DNA from: Rhodospirillaceae bacterium UBA6219
Lineage (GTDB): Bacteria > Pseudomonadota > Alphaproteobacteria > Rhodospirillales > Magnetospirillaceae
Assembly (NCBI GenBank): GCA_002435715.1
Contig: DISD01000027.1
Span: 1-56,182, forward strand
Direction: 5' to 3'
Length of the DNA stretch: 56,182 bases
Shown here: one piece after another, positions 8,102 through 17,008 of the stretch
How the letters are laid out: every line of letters begins with the position of its first letter
Position numbering within the stretch: the stretch's first letter is position 1
The notes under the pieces: model-generated
Seen by the model: the letters and a program-made list of their open reading frames with translations, nothing else
The model's database searches: none
Told to the model about the DNA's origin: nothing
Program-made: the position numbers and the translations under genes

Positions 8102-8869
8102 CTATTTCCAGTCGCGGACGCCGTATTTGTCCAGAATCGCCTTCAGCCGCCCGTCAGCCCGCAGGGCGCGGATACCGTCATCGAGGATGCGGGCGTAATC
8201 CCGCGCCTTGGGGTGCTTGGGGGAAAAGGCGATATAGATAGGGCCCGACCGGGTGCCCCCGGCGATGGCCAGACTGTCCGTCAGCCCCATTTCGCGCAGC
8301 TTGTAATCCAACACGGCGCGGCTTTCCATGGCGGCATCGACCCGCCCGGCGGCGACCATCTTCAAGCTTTGATCGAAGGGCTGGGTACCGCCCACCAGGG
8401 TGACGCGGGCCTTGTTCTTCTTGTTGGCTTCGACGTATTCGCCCACCGGCTCCATGTAGATATAGCCGATGATGGCGGCCAGCTTGACCTGGCCCAACGA
8501 TTCCGGCCCGTCATAGCGCCAGGGATTGCCGACTTTGACCACGAAGGTGCTGTCCCATTGGCCGATGGGTTCGTCGCCGAAGACCAGATCGGGGGAATCC
8601 ACCGGGGCGGCACCGATCACCGCGTCGATCTCGCCGCGCAGACAATCTTCCAGCGAACGGCTCCATGGCGCCAATTGATATTGGATCTGGTGGCCGGCGG
8701 CGGCGAAGATCTGCTCGGCCACTTCGACGCCATAGCCCTTTTTGGCTTCCGAACAATTGAACGGGCACCAATCGTCGGCCCGCAGACGGATGGTGTCGGC
8801 CGATGCCGGCAGCGCCGCGACCATCACAAGAAATTGGGCGAAAAGCCCCAAACCCCACCACTGCGCCAT
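8102..8869 (-). CDS. Periplasmic solute-binding protein, family 3 type (orphan)
   Basis: About 255 residues with an N-terminal signal peptide (MAQWWGLGLFAQFLVMVAALPASA) followed by a type 2 periplasmic-binding fold similar to SBP_bac_3 (GYGVEVAEQIFAAAGHQ, GEIDAVIGAAPVDSPDLVF, LKMVAAGRVDAAMESRAVLDY, IAFSPKHP). It may bind an amino acid or other polar solute, or act as a sensory binding protein. No permease or ATPase gene is adjacent, and the flanking genes are unrelated. The ATG at 8869 was chosen because the signal peptide begins there; an upstream in-frame codon at 8884 is possible. The ligand cannot be predicted. Confidence 0.8.
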   Translation of the reverse strand: MAQWWGLGLFAQFLVMVAALPASADTIRLRADDWCPFNCSEAKKGYGVEVAEQIFAAAGHQIQYQLAPWSRSLEDCLRGEIDAVIGAAPVDSPDLVFGDEPIGQWDSTFVVKVGNPWRYDGPESLGQVKLAAIIGYIYMEPVGEYVEANKKNKARVTLVGGTQPFDQSLKMVAAGRVDAAMESRAVLDYKLREMGLTDSLAIAGGTRSGPIYIAFSPKHPKARDYARILDDGIRALRADGRLKAILDKYGVRDWK

Positions 8870-8954
8870 CGCGACCCCACGCACGCAAAAGACGACGGGG
8901 CCATCCTATAAAACCAAAGGCCCAGGCGCATCCCATTCTTAATGATGGGGGCGG

Positions 8955-9659
8955 TCAGCGCAGATAGAACTGGACCGGCACCATCAATTCGATGCGGTCC
9001 CCGGCGATTTCAACCGGGGGCGGCGGCAAGGGCTGGGCCCGGTTCAGCAAAGCCAGGGTTTCGGCGTCCAAACTGTCGTGGCCCGAACTTTTGTGCAGTC
9101 TTTGGGCCAGAACCCGCCCCTGACGGTCGAGGGTGAACACCACGGTGACGGTCCCTTGCTGACGGCGCAGCTGGGCGGTGCGGGGGTAACGCTTGTGCTT
9201 TTCCAGATGGGCCAACAGCGCCCCCTGCCACGTGGGCAAAGCGTTGGAGAGCGGCTGCGAGGACACCGGACCGGCGGCGGGCGCGGCGGCCACCGGGGCC
9301 GCCGGCAGGGGCTGTGCCATGGCGGACGGTGGCGGTGGGGCCGGCGGATGTGGGGCGGGCTGGGGCAAGGCCAGTTCAGCCCGTTTCGGCTTTGGCGGCG
9401 TTTTGGGTTTCGGCGGGGTTTTGGGGCGGGGCGGTTCCGGCGGAGGCGGCACTTCCGGCGTGGTCTCGGCGATGGCGGGCTCGGCCGACGGCGCAGCCGG
9501 CAGCGGGGCCAAATCGACCATCACCGCGGCCGGTGGCGGCGCCGACGGTAATTCATGCTGGCTGGCCCAGGCCAAGGTGGCGACGACGGCACCGGCATGC
9601 AGCACCAGCACGGTGACCAATGCCGAACTCCAGCGGGTCAATGGCCGATCCGGGCTCAT
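8955..9659 (-). CDS. tonB: Energy transducer TonB
   Basis: TonB carries energy from the ExbB/ExbD proton channel to outer-membrane receptors. The 234-residue protein has an N-terminal membrane anchor (SSALVTVLVLHAGAVVATLAW), a long Pro/Lys-rich periplasmic linker (PPEPPRPKTPPKPKTPPKPK) and a C-terminal TonB domain (LAHLEKHKRYPRTAQLRRQQGTV... VELMVPVQFYLR). It is the last gene of the minus-strand iron operon, and its ATG overlaps the exbD stop by 4 bp, so it is probably dedicated to the receptor encoded upstream. Confidence 0.93.
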   Translation of the reverse strand: MSPDRPLTRWSSALVTVLVLHAGAVVATLAWASQHELPSAPPPAAVMVDLAPLPAAPSAEPAIAETTPEVPPPPEPPRPKTPPKPKTPPKPKRAELALPQPAPHPPAPPPPSAMAQPLPAAPVAAAPAAGPVSSQPLSNALPTWQGALLAHLEKHKRYPRTAQLRRQQGTVTVVFTLDRQGRVLAQRLHKSSGHDSLDAETLALLNRAQPLPPPPVEIAGDRIELMVPVQFYLR

Positions 9660-10075
9660 TTCGCCGCTTCCAACCCGACCAGGGCGACTTTCAGGTAACC
9701 GGCGTCGCGCAAGCGGTCCATCACCGCCATCAAGGTTCCGTAATCCAGGTTTTTGTCGGCCCGCAGGAACAATCGGGTTTCCTTGTCACCGTGACAGGCC
9801 ATGTCCAACTTGGCGGCCAAATCGGCGTCGCCCACCGGCTCGTCGCCCACCGCCACCGAGCGGTCGGCCTTGATGCTGACGAAGACCGGCTGCTCGGGCT
9901 TGGGCTGCGGCTGGGCGGTGGAATCGGGCAGGTCCACCGGCACGTCAACGGTGGCCAAGGGCGCCGCCACCATGAAGATGATCAACAACACCAAGATGAC
10001 GTCGATGAAGGGGGTGACGTTGATCTCGTGGTTGACGTCCAATTCGTCGCCGCCATGGTTCAGCTTGGCCGCCAT
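9656..10075 (-). CDS. exbD: Biopolymer transport protein ExbD
   Basis: ExbD is the inner-membrane partner of ExbB in the TonB energising complex. From the ATG at 10075 it is 139 residues: a short cytoplasmic start (MAAKLNHGGDELDVNHEINV), one membrane helix (TPFIDVILVLLIIFMVAAPLA) containing the proton-path aspartate in PFIDV, and a periplasmic domain. The reading frame stays open upstream to 10330, but that stretch lies over exbB in another frame and has implausible composition, so the start was placed at MAAKLN. It begins 4 bp after the exbB stop. Confidence 0.93.
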   Translation of the reverse strand: MAAKLNHGGDELDVNHEINVTPFIDVILVLLIIFMVAAPLATVDVPVDLPDSTAQPQPKPEQPVFVSIKADRSVAVGDEPVGDADLAAKLDMACHGDKETRLFLRADKNLDYGTLMAVMDRLRDAGYLKVALVGLEAAK

Positions 10076-10079
10076 CGCC

Positions 10080-10796
10080 CTACTCCGCCGCCTGGCTGCG
10101 GCCGTGGCCGCGTTGGTCCAGGTCGCGACTGACCAGCCGCAGCACCTCGGCGGCGCAATCGCCGACCTGGCCGCGTGCGCCGGCGAACAAGCGGGCGAAG
10201 GCGTTATAGACCACCACCGCCGGGATGGCGGCGACCAGCCCCAGGGCGGTGGCCAGCAGGGCTTCGGCGATGCCGGGGGCGACCACCGCCAGATTGGTGG
10301 TCTGCGCCTTGGAAATACCGATGAAGGCATTCATGATCCCCCACACCGTGCCGAACAGGCCGACGAACGGCCCCACCGAACCGATCGAGGCCAGGATGCC
10401 GATCCCGGCACTGAGGCGCCTAGCCGCCGCCGCTTCGATGCGTTCCAGGCGGGACACCACCCGTTCCTTCACCCCCTCGGCGGGAAGGGCGGCGGACAAC
10501 TGGACCTCGCTTGCCGCCGCCCGCACCAAATCCGCCACCACGCCGTGCTGGTCGGCCAAATCCCGGACCGCCGCGGACAGGCCGCGTCCCTGATCCAAGC
10601 CGGCGGCCTGACGGGCGGTCAGTCGGCGAAAACCGCGCAGTTCCCACGCCTTGGCCAGCATGATGGTCCAGGTCAGCACCGAAGCCAGGGCCAAGCCGAC
10701 CATCACGGTTTTGACCACCGGATCGGCCCCCAGGAACATGGCCCAAGGCGACAGATCATGCGGCAAGGCGGCAAGCGGAAGCGAAACGTCATTCAT
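10080..10796 (-). CDS. exbB: TonB-system proton channel subunit ExbB (MotA/TolQ/ExbB family)
   Basis: ExbB forms the pentameric inner-membrane channel that uses the proton motive force. From the ATG at 10796 (MNDVSLPLAALPH) it is 238 residues with three membrane segments (VVKTVMVGLALASVLTWTIML; GIGILASIGSVGPFVGLFGTVWGIMNAF; IAEALLATALGLVAAIPAVVVYNAF), the last two holding the family signature. The start overlaps the end of the PepSY gene by 4 bp, so it is coupled. TolQ is a paralogous alternative, but the neighbours exbD and tonB and the iron genes support ExbB. Confidence 0.93.
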   Translation of the reverse strand: MNDVSLPLAALPHDLSPWAMFLGADPVVKTVMVGLALASVLTWTIMLAKAWELRGFRRLTARQAAGLDQGRGLSAAVRDLADQHGVVADLVRAAASEVQLSAALPAEGVKERVVSRLERIEAAAARRLSAGIGILASIGSVGPFVGLFGTVWGIMNAFIGISKAQTTNLAVVAPGIAEALLATALGLVAAIPAVVVYNAFARLFAGARGQVGDCAAEVLRLVSRDLDQRGHGRSQAAE

Positions 10797-12346
10797 GATT
10801 GCAAACCTTCTTTTTCCAAACGGGCGGCGGACCAGACGCTGTCGATGGGCCCCCGGGCGACACGGCGGGCCGTCTTTCTGGCCGACAACGCCAAGACGAC
10901 GCCCGCGCCCAGGGCGACGGCATCGACCCCAGGGGCGGCGGTGCGCCCCAGAACCAGCGATGTCAGCGGAAGCGCCATTGTGGCCCCAGCAGCCAGCCAC
11001 AACAGGCGCGGCGCCGAGGGCGCCGCGCCATGGCGCAAGGCGTGCCCCACGGCCAACACCAGAACCAGATAAAACACCGCCCGGCTCCAGCCGTTGACGT
11101 CAAGGAACTGACCTTGCAGCCAGCGGGCCGCCACAATGGACGCCGACAGGCCGGCGACGGTGCCCAGACACACCCCGACGCTGAGCCCGGCCATGATGCG
11201 GGTCGATCGGTTTTGTGACGGCACCTCGACCTGTCCGCGTCGCGGCCGGCGGCGACTTTCGATCCACAGCAAATTGCCGGAATAGAACAAAAAGGCCCCC
11301 GACAGCCCCAGGAAGAAATAGCCCCAGCGCACGGTGTCGCCACCGAATTCTCCGAAATGCAGGGCGAAGAACGACGACACCACGGCCGAATACGTCCCTT
11401 GCTGGCCGGGCAGATATTCCCGGTTCAGCACCGCCCCGTCGGTCCCGCCCAAGGACAGGAAACCATGGCCGCGCACCAGATAGCGCGGGTCGTCGCCGAC
11501 CACCCGCAAGGTCGCCGCCTTGGTGCCGAAATTGCGGTACTCGATGGCGGTGGGGTGCAGACCGGGGGCGATCTCGGCACTGCGCGCCAAGATGGCGGCA
11601 ACATCCAAGGTGCGAACGGGGGTTTTGTCGCCGGCGAAGGGCGGCGGCGGGTTGCTGATCCGCATGATGGCCGCCATGCGCCCCTGATAGACGCCCTGGT
11701 CCAAGGCGTCGTAGAACAGGTCGTGCCAGCCGAAGACCACCGCCGAGAACGCCATCACCAAATGGAACGGCAGGCTGACCAGCCCCACCAGATTATGGGC
11801 GTCCATCCACAGACGCTTGACGTTCTTGCCCAGACGCAAGGCGAACAGATCCTTGACCAAGGATGGCAACAAGATGATCAGTCCGGATATCAGGGCCAAT
11901 GCATAAAGGGCGGCGGCCAATCCGGTGATGGCGGTGCCCAGTTCCAGGTCCACCGGCAGACCGGCGGTGCGGTGGACCACGTCCACCAGCCAATCCACCC
12001 CCGAGCTGCGATCTTGCCGCACCACGATGTCGCCTTCGGCGCCCGCTATGGCCAGCATGGGTTCGGTGTCACGGCGCGATTGCTTCATGCTCAGCCGCGC
12101 CGGGCCGTCCAGATGCAAGGTGAAATCCTTGGCGAATTCCGGATGCAGTGCCAAGGTCCGGGCGATCAACTGGTCGGCGCCGATGGGGGCGGCCACCGCC
12201 AGCGACACCGGCTCGGACCAGCGTTGCAGCGTCTGCTTGAACATGGTCAGCGCCCCGGCATAGAAGGCGACGAACAGCAGCAGACCGGTGGTGATGCCGG
12301 TCCAGGTGTGAACCGCTTTGTAGGTGCGGATGATGTCGGTGCGCAT
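10793..12346 (-). CDS. PepSY-associated membrane protein of the iron-uptake operon
   Basis: A 517-residue inner-membrane protein of the PepSY_TM (PiuB/FegB-like) family. It opens with MRTDIIRTYKAVHTWTGITTG and a first membrane helix, then a PepSY-like periplasmic region (about 45-130), paired helices (LAAALYALALISGLIILLP, LVGLVSLPFHLVMAFSAVVFGW), a second periplasmic region, and a cluster of C-terminal helices. Histidines in HTWTG, DAHNLVGL and LHFGEF resemble haem-ligand positions of the family. Relatives sit beside siderophore receptors and are thought to take part in reductive iron release, which remains inference. The start at 12346 is close to the preceding small membrane gene. Confidence 0.88.
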   Translation of the reverse strand: MRTDIIRTYKAVHTWTGITTGLLLFVAFYAGALTMFKQTLQRWSEPVSLAVAAPIGADQLIARTLALHPEFAKDFTLHLDGPARLSMKQSRRDTEPMLAIAGAEGDIVVRQDRSSGVDWLVDVVHRTAGLPVDLELGTAITGLAAALYALALISGLIILLPSLVKDLFALRLGKNVKRLWMDAHNLVGLVSLPFHLVMAFSAVVFGWHDLFYDALDQGVYQGRMAAIMRISNPPPPFAGDKTPVRTLDVAAILARSAEIAPGLHPTAIEYRNFGTKAATLRVVGDDPRYLVRGHGFLSLGGTDGAVLNREYLPGQQGTYSAVVSSFFALHFGEFGGDTVRWGYFFLGLSGAFLFYSGNLLWIESRRRPRRGQVEVPSQNRSTRIMAGLSVGVCLGTVAGLSASIVAARWLQGQFLDVNGWSRAVFYLVLVLAVGHALRHGAAPSAPRLLWLAAGATMALPLTSLVLGRTAAPGVDAVALGAGVVLALSARKTARRVARGPIDSVWSAARLEKEGLQS

Positions 12347-12355
12347 ATCCCCCCC

Positions 12356-12631
12356 CTAAACCGCCCAGGCACGGGTCAGCAGCATGGCCGACCACACCAC
12401 CAGGTTGGCGCCGCCCAGCCAGGCCCAGGCCTGCCGGCCGGTGGGAAACAGGAACACCAGGGACAAGGCGGTCAGCCACAACGGGGCGATGCTCCACATC
12501 ACCAGTTGCGTCTTGTTGATGGCGTTGACTCCGCCCGGACCGGCCCAGGCCAGCAGGCCGGCCAGACCCAAGGCCAGGGCGAAGCCGCAGACGATTCCGG
12601 CCAGGGACTTGCTCCACCAATGGGCGTTCAT
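12356..12631 (-). CDS. Small membrane protein, DUF3649-like
   Basis: A 91-residue protein starting at the ATG at 12631, with GGAGACGGC upstream. It has three hydrophobic segments (LAGIVCGFALALGLAGLLAWAG, QLVMWSIAPLWLTALSLVFLF, AWAWLGGANLVVWSAMLLTRA), consistent with DUF3649 proteins of siderophore operons. It overlaps the upstream DUF3325-like gene by 4 bp and lies 9 bp ahead of the PepSY gene. Its role in iron uptake is inferred only from position; family assignment is from general resemblance. Confidence 0.75.
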   Translation of the reverse strand: MNAHWWSKSLAGIVCGFALALGLAGLLAWAGPGGVNAINKTQLVMWSIAPLWLTALSLVFLFPTGRQAWAWLGGANLVVWSAMLLTRAWAV

Positions 12632-12906
12632 GCCGTCTCCTTTCGCGGGACCACGGCGGCGGCCACCGGCAACGCCACCAGCACGGCCATGATCACCGTC
12701 AGGGCGACGAAGAAGGCCGCCGCCGGATGAAAGGCCGCACACCACAACAGCCAGGCCGCCAGCGACAAGCACAGCCCCCAGCCCAGACTGGGCCGGGCCG
12801 GCAGGGGCTGGGCCAGCACTTTCTGGCGGGCCGATCCCAGATAGAACAGGGTGGCCCCGGCCGCCGCAGCGGCCAGGGCCAGAAGGTTGAGCCACAGCAT
12901 GTCCAT
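12628..12906 (-). CDS. Small membrane protein, DUF3325-like
   Basis: A 92-residue protein with hydrophobic segments near residues 3-22, 42-60 and 64-86 and a short basic loop (GSARQKVLAQPLPARPSLGW). The layout fits DUF3325 proteins, which accompany TonB-dependent siderophore receptors and PepSY proteins. The ATG at 12906 shares a base with the receptor stop (TGATG), a translational-coupling arrangement. A larger open frame in this stretch reaches into the receptor and is not used. The function is unknown; the operon context says iron. Confidence 0.75.
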   Translation of the reverse strand: MDMLWLNLLALAAAAAGATLFYLGSARQKVLAQPLPARPSLGWGLCLSLAAWLLWCAAFHPAAAFFVALTVIMAVLVALPVAAAVVPRKETA

Positions 12907-15311
12907 CAGAAGGTCACGCTGGTGGAAACCATGAAGGTGCGCGGCTCGGACAGGGTCAGATAATTGTCCGAGAACGCCCCGACCCAGTAATTGTCGTTGA
13001 GGATGTTGGTGGCATAGGCGCGAATGGCCACGTCGGTGCCGCGCACGTCCATGACGTAACGGGCGCCAAGGTCGAAGCGCCACCAATCGGTCAGTCGCAG
13101 CGAATTGGTCGAGTTGATGTATTGCTCGCCGGTGTAAAGGGCACGGCCTTCCAGGGTCAGCCCCTTCAGCATCGGCGGATCCCATTCCAACCCCAGAACG
13201 CCGCGCCAATTGGGCACGCCATAGGCCTCGTTGCCCAACAGGTTGCGATTGGCGTGTTTGATGATCTTGCTTTTGATGTAGGTGATGCCGCCCAAGGCAC
13301 GCAGGCCGGGTTGGATTTCGCCAAACACGTTCCATTCAACGCCCCGGTTCCGCTGGGTGCCTTCTTCGTAAACAGTCCCCGACTGGGTCAGGGTGTTCTT
13401 TTGAATCTGGAACAGCGACAGCGTGTTGGTAATGCCGCCGGTCTCGACCTTGACGCCGGTTTCCAACTGCTTGCTGATGAAGGGGGCGAAGACCTGACCG
13501 TAATTGCTGGCGTTGACGTTGGAGACCTTTTGCCCCTTGGTCAGGCCCTCCACGTAATTGGCGTAAACCGAAACATCCTGCACCGGCTTGACCACCAACC
13601 CCAAGGCCGGGGTGAAGGCGAATTCGTCGTAATTGCCGGTTTGGTTGCCGCCATTGTCGAACGAGGTGATGTCCACCTGCTGACGACGAATGCCCACGGT
13701 GGCCTGCACCTTGTCGTCCAGGAAAGACACGGTATCGGCCACCGCCACGCTGTCCAGCGTCCGCTTTTCCTGGGTCGGGGCGTCACCTGTGATGGCCGAC
13801 AACACCGTCGGCGTCGGGTTGTAGATGTTGGTGGCGTAAGTGGCGCGGATATACGAGAAGCCGGTGGCCTGTTCCAGGCGCGTCGCCCCCACCACCACTT
13901 CGTGACCGACATCGCCGGTGGTGAAATTGGCCCGCACACCCGCCTCGGCCGAGGTGGAATCCAGGAATTCGTTACGGAACACACTGTTGCCGGTGCCCGC
14001 ACCGGAATTTTGGATACCGGTCACGTGGGTCGAGGTGATGTAACCGCTTTGCAAGCCCTGCAACATGCCGAAAGACGCATAACCGGTCAGGTGGTCGTTG
14101 AAATCGTATTCGGCCCGCAGCACCCCGGTCTTGTAATCCTGCATGCCGTAAAGGCCGGGAAACATGTTGGTGTCGGAATCCGGCGGCCGGACGATGGAGT
14201 TGGTCATCTGGGCGTTGAACGGAGAACCATTGTCGAATTCTTCGCGGCTGAGATAGCCGTCAAAGGACAGCCGCAGCTTCTCGCCACCGTAATCCAAGGC
14301 CAAAGAGGCGAAATCACGGCTTTTTTCCTGTCCATTGACCCCGGTTTCGCCATCGCGGTGGACGGCGTTGACCCGGGCGCCAAAGGCGTTGTCGGTGCCG
14401 AAACGACGACCGGCATCCACATGGCCGCCGAACTGCGCCCCCGAGGTGTAATCGACGCTGACCATGGTGCGCGGCTTGTCGCCGGCCCGCTTGGGCACCA
14501 GATTGATCAAGCCGCCCACCGAACCGTCGGGGGCGATGCCGGTCAGCAACGCCGACGGACCGCGCAGCACTTCCACCCGTTCAGCGAATTCCAGCGGAAT
14601 GTGGCCATAAGGGGCCAAGCCATACATGCCGTTGACGGCGATGTCGGCGGCGCTGACGTCGAAGCCACGGACGTTGAAGTTTTCCATGACATGACCGCCC
14701 GGTGTGGTGAAGCGCACCGAAGGGTCGTTTTCCAACACGTCGGCCAAAGTCCGGGCCTGTTGGTTCTGGATCAGCTCGGCGGTGTAGCTGGTGGTGCTGA
14801 ACGGCGTGTCCATGACATCGCGGTTCCCCAACACCCCCAGACGCGAGCCCCGGGCCACCTGACCGCCGTTATAGACCGGCGGCGGAGCGCCCAGTTGGGC
14901 CTGGGGCGACGCCAAGGCCGCCCCTTCGACGTTCACCGGGGCCAGTTCCATGGCGCCCGACGCGGCCAATTTCTCCACCACCACGGTGCGGTCGTCGCTG
15001 AACCGCCAGGTCACCCCGGTTCCGGCCAGCAACTGACGCAAGGCGTCCATCGGCGCCATGGTCCCCTTGACTCCGGGAGTGATCACCCCGCTGATCGCGG
15101 CCGAATCCGCGCTGACTTGCAAACCAGCCTGGCGGCCGAACAACGGCAGGGCATCCGCCAGGTCCTGACGGGAAATGTCGAAATCGCGTTGCTCGCCGCG
15201 CCGCTCCAACTGGCTTATGACCGGCTCGGCGGCGCCGGCTCCGCTCCACCCCAGTGTCGTCAACGCGGTGCCGAGCATCAACACACGCCAATATCCCCTG
15301 CTCACCATCAT
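12906..15311 (-). CDS. TonB-dependent siderophore receptor with STN signalling domain
   Basis: An outer-membrane receptor of about 801 residues. In order: a signal peptide (MMVSRGYWRVLMLGTALTTL, ending AGAAEP), an N-terminal STN secretin/TonB signalling domain (FDISRQDLADALPLFGRQAG to TWRFSDDRTVVVEK, about 40-115), a plug domain (RTLADVLENDPSVRFTTPGG, ENFNVRGFD, ERVEVLRGPSALLTG) and a 22-strand barrel ending in SEPRTFMVSTSVTF, with the terminal aromatic Phe. The STN domain together with the adjacent FecI and FecR genes indicates transcriptional signalling from the cell surface. The start at 15311 has GAGGA just upstream; adjacent ATG codons leave 1-4 residues uncertain. The ligand is probably a ferric siderophore, type unknown. 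Confidence 0.93.
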   Translation of the reverse strand: MMVSRGYWRVLMLGTALTTLGWSGAGAAEPVISQLERRGEQRDFDISRQDLADALPLFGRQAGLQVSADSAAISGVITPGVKGTMAPMDALRQLLAGTGVTWRFSDDRTVVVEKLAASGAMELAPVNVEGAALASPQAQLGAPPPVYNGGQVARGSRLGVLGNRDVMDTPFSTTSYTAELIQNQQARTLADVLENDPSVRFTTPGGHVMENFNVRGFDVSAADIAVNGMYGLAPYGHIPLEFAERVEVLRGPSALLTGIAPDGSVGGLINLVPKRAGDKPRTMVSVDYTSGAQFGGHVDAGRRFGTDNAFGARVNAVHRDGETGVNGQEKSRDFASLALDYGGEKLRLSFDGYLSREEFDNGSPFNAQMTNSIVRPPDSDTNMFPGLYGMQDYKTGVLRAEYDFNDHLTGYASFGMLQGLQSGYITSTHVTGIQNSGAGTGNSVFRNEFLDSTSAEAGVRANFTTGDVGHEVVVGATRLEQATGFSYIRATYATNIYNPTPTVLSAITGDAPTQEKRTLDSVAVADTVSFLDDKVQATVGIRRQQVDITSFDNGGNQTGNYDEFAFTPALGLVVKPVQDVSVYANYVEGLTKGQKVSNVNASNYGQVFAPFISKQLETGVKVETGGITNTLSLFQIQKNTLTQSGTVYEEGTQRNRGVEWNVFGEIQPGLRALGGITYIKSKIIKHANRNLLGNEAYGVPNWRGVLGLEWDPPMLKGLTLEGRALYTGEQYINSTNSLRLTDWWRFDLGARYVMDVRGTDVAIRAYATNILNDNYWVGAFSDNYLTLSEPRTFMVSTSVTF

Positions 15312-15381
15312 CGTTCCTCGCATTCGAGAATTGCCCATTGGTGATTTGCGACTGCATTTCATCCGCAACACCTCTAGAGGA

Positions 15382-15408
15382 GAGACGACCGACTTGCCGG
15401 GATTTTCA
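15382..15408 (-). promoter_or_regulatory. Possible ECF-sigma promoter for the receptor gene
   Basis: In the 122-bp gap between fecR and the receptor, the minus strand shows TGAAAA, 15-bp spacing, then CGTCTC, reminiscent of FecI-class -35/-10 elements. This would allow receptor expression separate from the sigma/anti-sigma pair. The resemblance is loose. Confidence 0.25.
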
Positions 15409-15433
15409 GAAAAAAATGCGGCGGCGCGGAAAA

Positions 15434-16366
15434 TCAGTCGATGACCAGGGTCAGCCAAGGGGTGACCTGGACGACGCGCGCCCCCCAGGGGGCCACCAAA
15501 GCGGCCAAGGTGTCGGTCGGACGGTTCAGGTCGTAAAGCCCGGTCACTCGGCGCTCGGCCAGTTTGTCGCCCTGCAGGACGATGATGCCGGTTTGGTAGT
15601 CGCGCAGGATGTCGACCACCTCGCCCAGCTTGCGGTCCTTGACCACCAATTGGCCGTGCCGCCACGGCGCCACCAATTCCGTCGCCACCGTGCCGAAGAC
15701 GTCGAGATCGGGTTGGGCGGTGTCGATCCATTCCCCCGCTGTCAGACGATGATGGCGGCTGCCCCGTGAGACCAGGACCGAGCCCTCGGCGACGCTGACC
15801 TCGGTGGTGTCGGCATGCCGGCGCATGTTGAAGGCGGTGCCCAGGACCCGTGCCGAGGCTTCGCCCGCCAGGACGGTGAATGGGCGGTCGGGGTCACGGC
15901 TGACTTGGAAGAAGGCCTCGCCACGCAACAATTCCACCTGCCGTCCGTTTGGCGACAGGGTCACGGCCAGGGCCGTATCGGGCGCCAAGGTCACCCGGCT
16001 GCCATCGGACAGGGTCAAGGTTTTGATTTCCGCCGTCGCGGTGACGGCATCCGCCCGCCAACGGATTTGCAGGCTCGGCCACAAAGCCAGGAGCAGGCAA
16101 GCGGCCATGGCAAAAGCCGCCACCGCCAACGGACGCTGCCACCGGCTATGCGGCCGGCGACGCACCGCCGTCGCCCGCCGTTCCGCCGCGACGATCATGG
16201 CATCCAGCCCAGCCAAGTCGCGCCAAGCGCTTTCATGGGCGGGGGATTGACGCCGCCAGTGCTGAAATCTGTCCTTCAGGGCGTCGTCACCGGGGTGTTC
16301 CTGCAAGGCGAGCAGCCAATGCAGGGCTTGACGGTCCGGGGTCTCGGCGTCGGGGCGTGAATGCAT
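15434..16366 (-). CDS. FecR-family anti-sigma/sensor protein
   Basis: A 310-residue inner-membrane regulator. It has a cytoplasmic DUF4880-like N-terminus (ALHWLLALQEHPGDDALKDRFQHWRRQSPAHESAWRD), one membrane helix (RPLAVAAFAMAACLLLALWP, about 95-114), and a periplasmic FecR domain (TLTLSDGSRVTLAPDTALAV, VELLRGEAFFQVSRDPDRPF, VLGTAFNMRRHADTTEVSVAEGSV) with a C-terminal STN-like segment. It should bind the receptor's STN domain and control the upstream ECF sigma factor. The ATG at 16366 has GGAGCC upstream; an in-frame TTG at 16420 is less likely. It follows the sigma gene by 75 bp. Confidence 0.9.
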   Translation of the reverse strand: MHSRPDAETPDRQALHWLLALQEHPGDDALKDRFQHWRRQSPAHESAWRDLAGLDAMIVAAERRATAVRRRPHSRWQRPLAVAAFAMAACLLLALWPSLQIRWRADAVTATAEIKTLTLSDGSRVTLAPDTALAVTLSPNGRQVELLRGEAFFQVSRDPDRPFTVLAGEASARVLGTAFNMRRHADTTEVSVAEGSVLVSRGSRHHRLTAGEWIDTAQPDLDVFGTVATELVAPWRHGQLVVKDRKLGEVVDILRDYQTGIIVLQGDKLAERRVTGLYDLNRPTDTLAALVAPWGARVVQVTPWLTLVID

Positions 16367-16441
16367 GGTGGCTCCGTCAATCCTTCCCAAGAAAGACGAT
16401 CGCCATGCAGGCTTTTTCAACTTTTTTGTTCATCGCCGCCG

Positions 16442-16951
16442 TCATGACCGTGCCCGCAGACGTTGCCGACAATGGGCGATGCCATCACAGACCAGGGAAT
16501 GAGCCAAACCCACCGAAATCCCCAGTTGGTCGGCCACCTGGGTCAAGGTCATCCCGTCCAGCCGATGCAACCGCACGGCCCGACGCGTGCGCTCGGGCAA
16601 TTCGTCCAAGGCCGCCATCACCACCTGCAATTGGTCGCGTTGCAGAGCCTGGGTTTCCGGCGACGGCCCCTCTTCGGCCACATCCTGGCAATCCACCGCC
16701 GCGACCATCTTGCCCTCGCGCCCCATGCGCCGGGCCCAATCAACAGCCAGATTGCGAACGATGCGGTACAAAAAGCCGGTGGGTTCATCCAAGGATCGAC
16801 CCGTGCTGAGCCCATCGAAGCGCAGATAGGCCTCTTGCACCACGTCCTCGGCCTGCGACCGGCAGCCCAGGATCGGCCGCGCATAATCGATCAGGGCGCG
16901 GCGATGCGTCAGGTACAAATCCAGTTTGGCTTTGTCTGAAGGCTGGGACAT
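16442..16951 (-). CDS. ECF RNA polymerase sigma factor, FecI-like
   Basis: A 169-residue sigma factor with region 2 (YARPILGCRSQAEDVVQEAYLRF, LYRIVRNLAVDWARRM) and region 4 (LDELPERTRRAVRLHRLDGMTLTQVADQLGISVGLAHSLVCDGIAHCRQRL). Its position directly before fecR and a TonB receptor places it in the iron-starvation FecI group. Start MSQPSDKAKLDL at 16951 was chosen because the conserved fold begins there; the frame is open upstream to 17095, across the Fur-like box. It is the first gene of the iron operon and is probably repressed by Fur when iron is plentiful. Confidence 0.92.
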   Translation of the reverse strand: MSQPSDKAKLDLYLTHRRALIDYARPILGCRSQAEDVVQEAYLRFDGLSTGRSLDEPTGFLYRIVRNLAVDWARRMGREGKMVAAVDCQDVAEEGPSPETQALQRDQLQVVMAALDELPERTRRAVRLHRLDGMTLTQVADQLGISVGLAHSLVCDGIAHCRQRLRARS

Positions 16952-17008
16952 GGGCAGGAAGGCGTAACCGTAACCTTGCGGGAAATGCGGGTTACCATAG
17001 CCTTTATT

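Noticed and set aside
6977..8911. A 644-codon plus-strand frame over ispG and the binding protein
   Set aside because: Antisense to ispG and a signal-peptide protein, with shadow composition.
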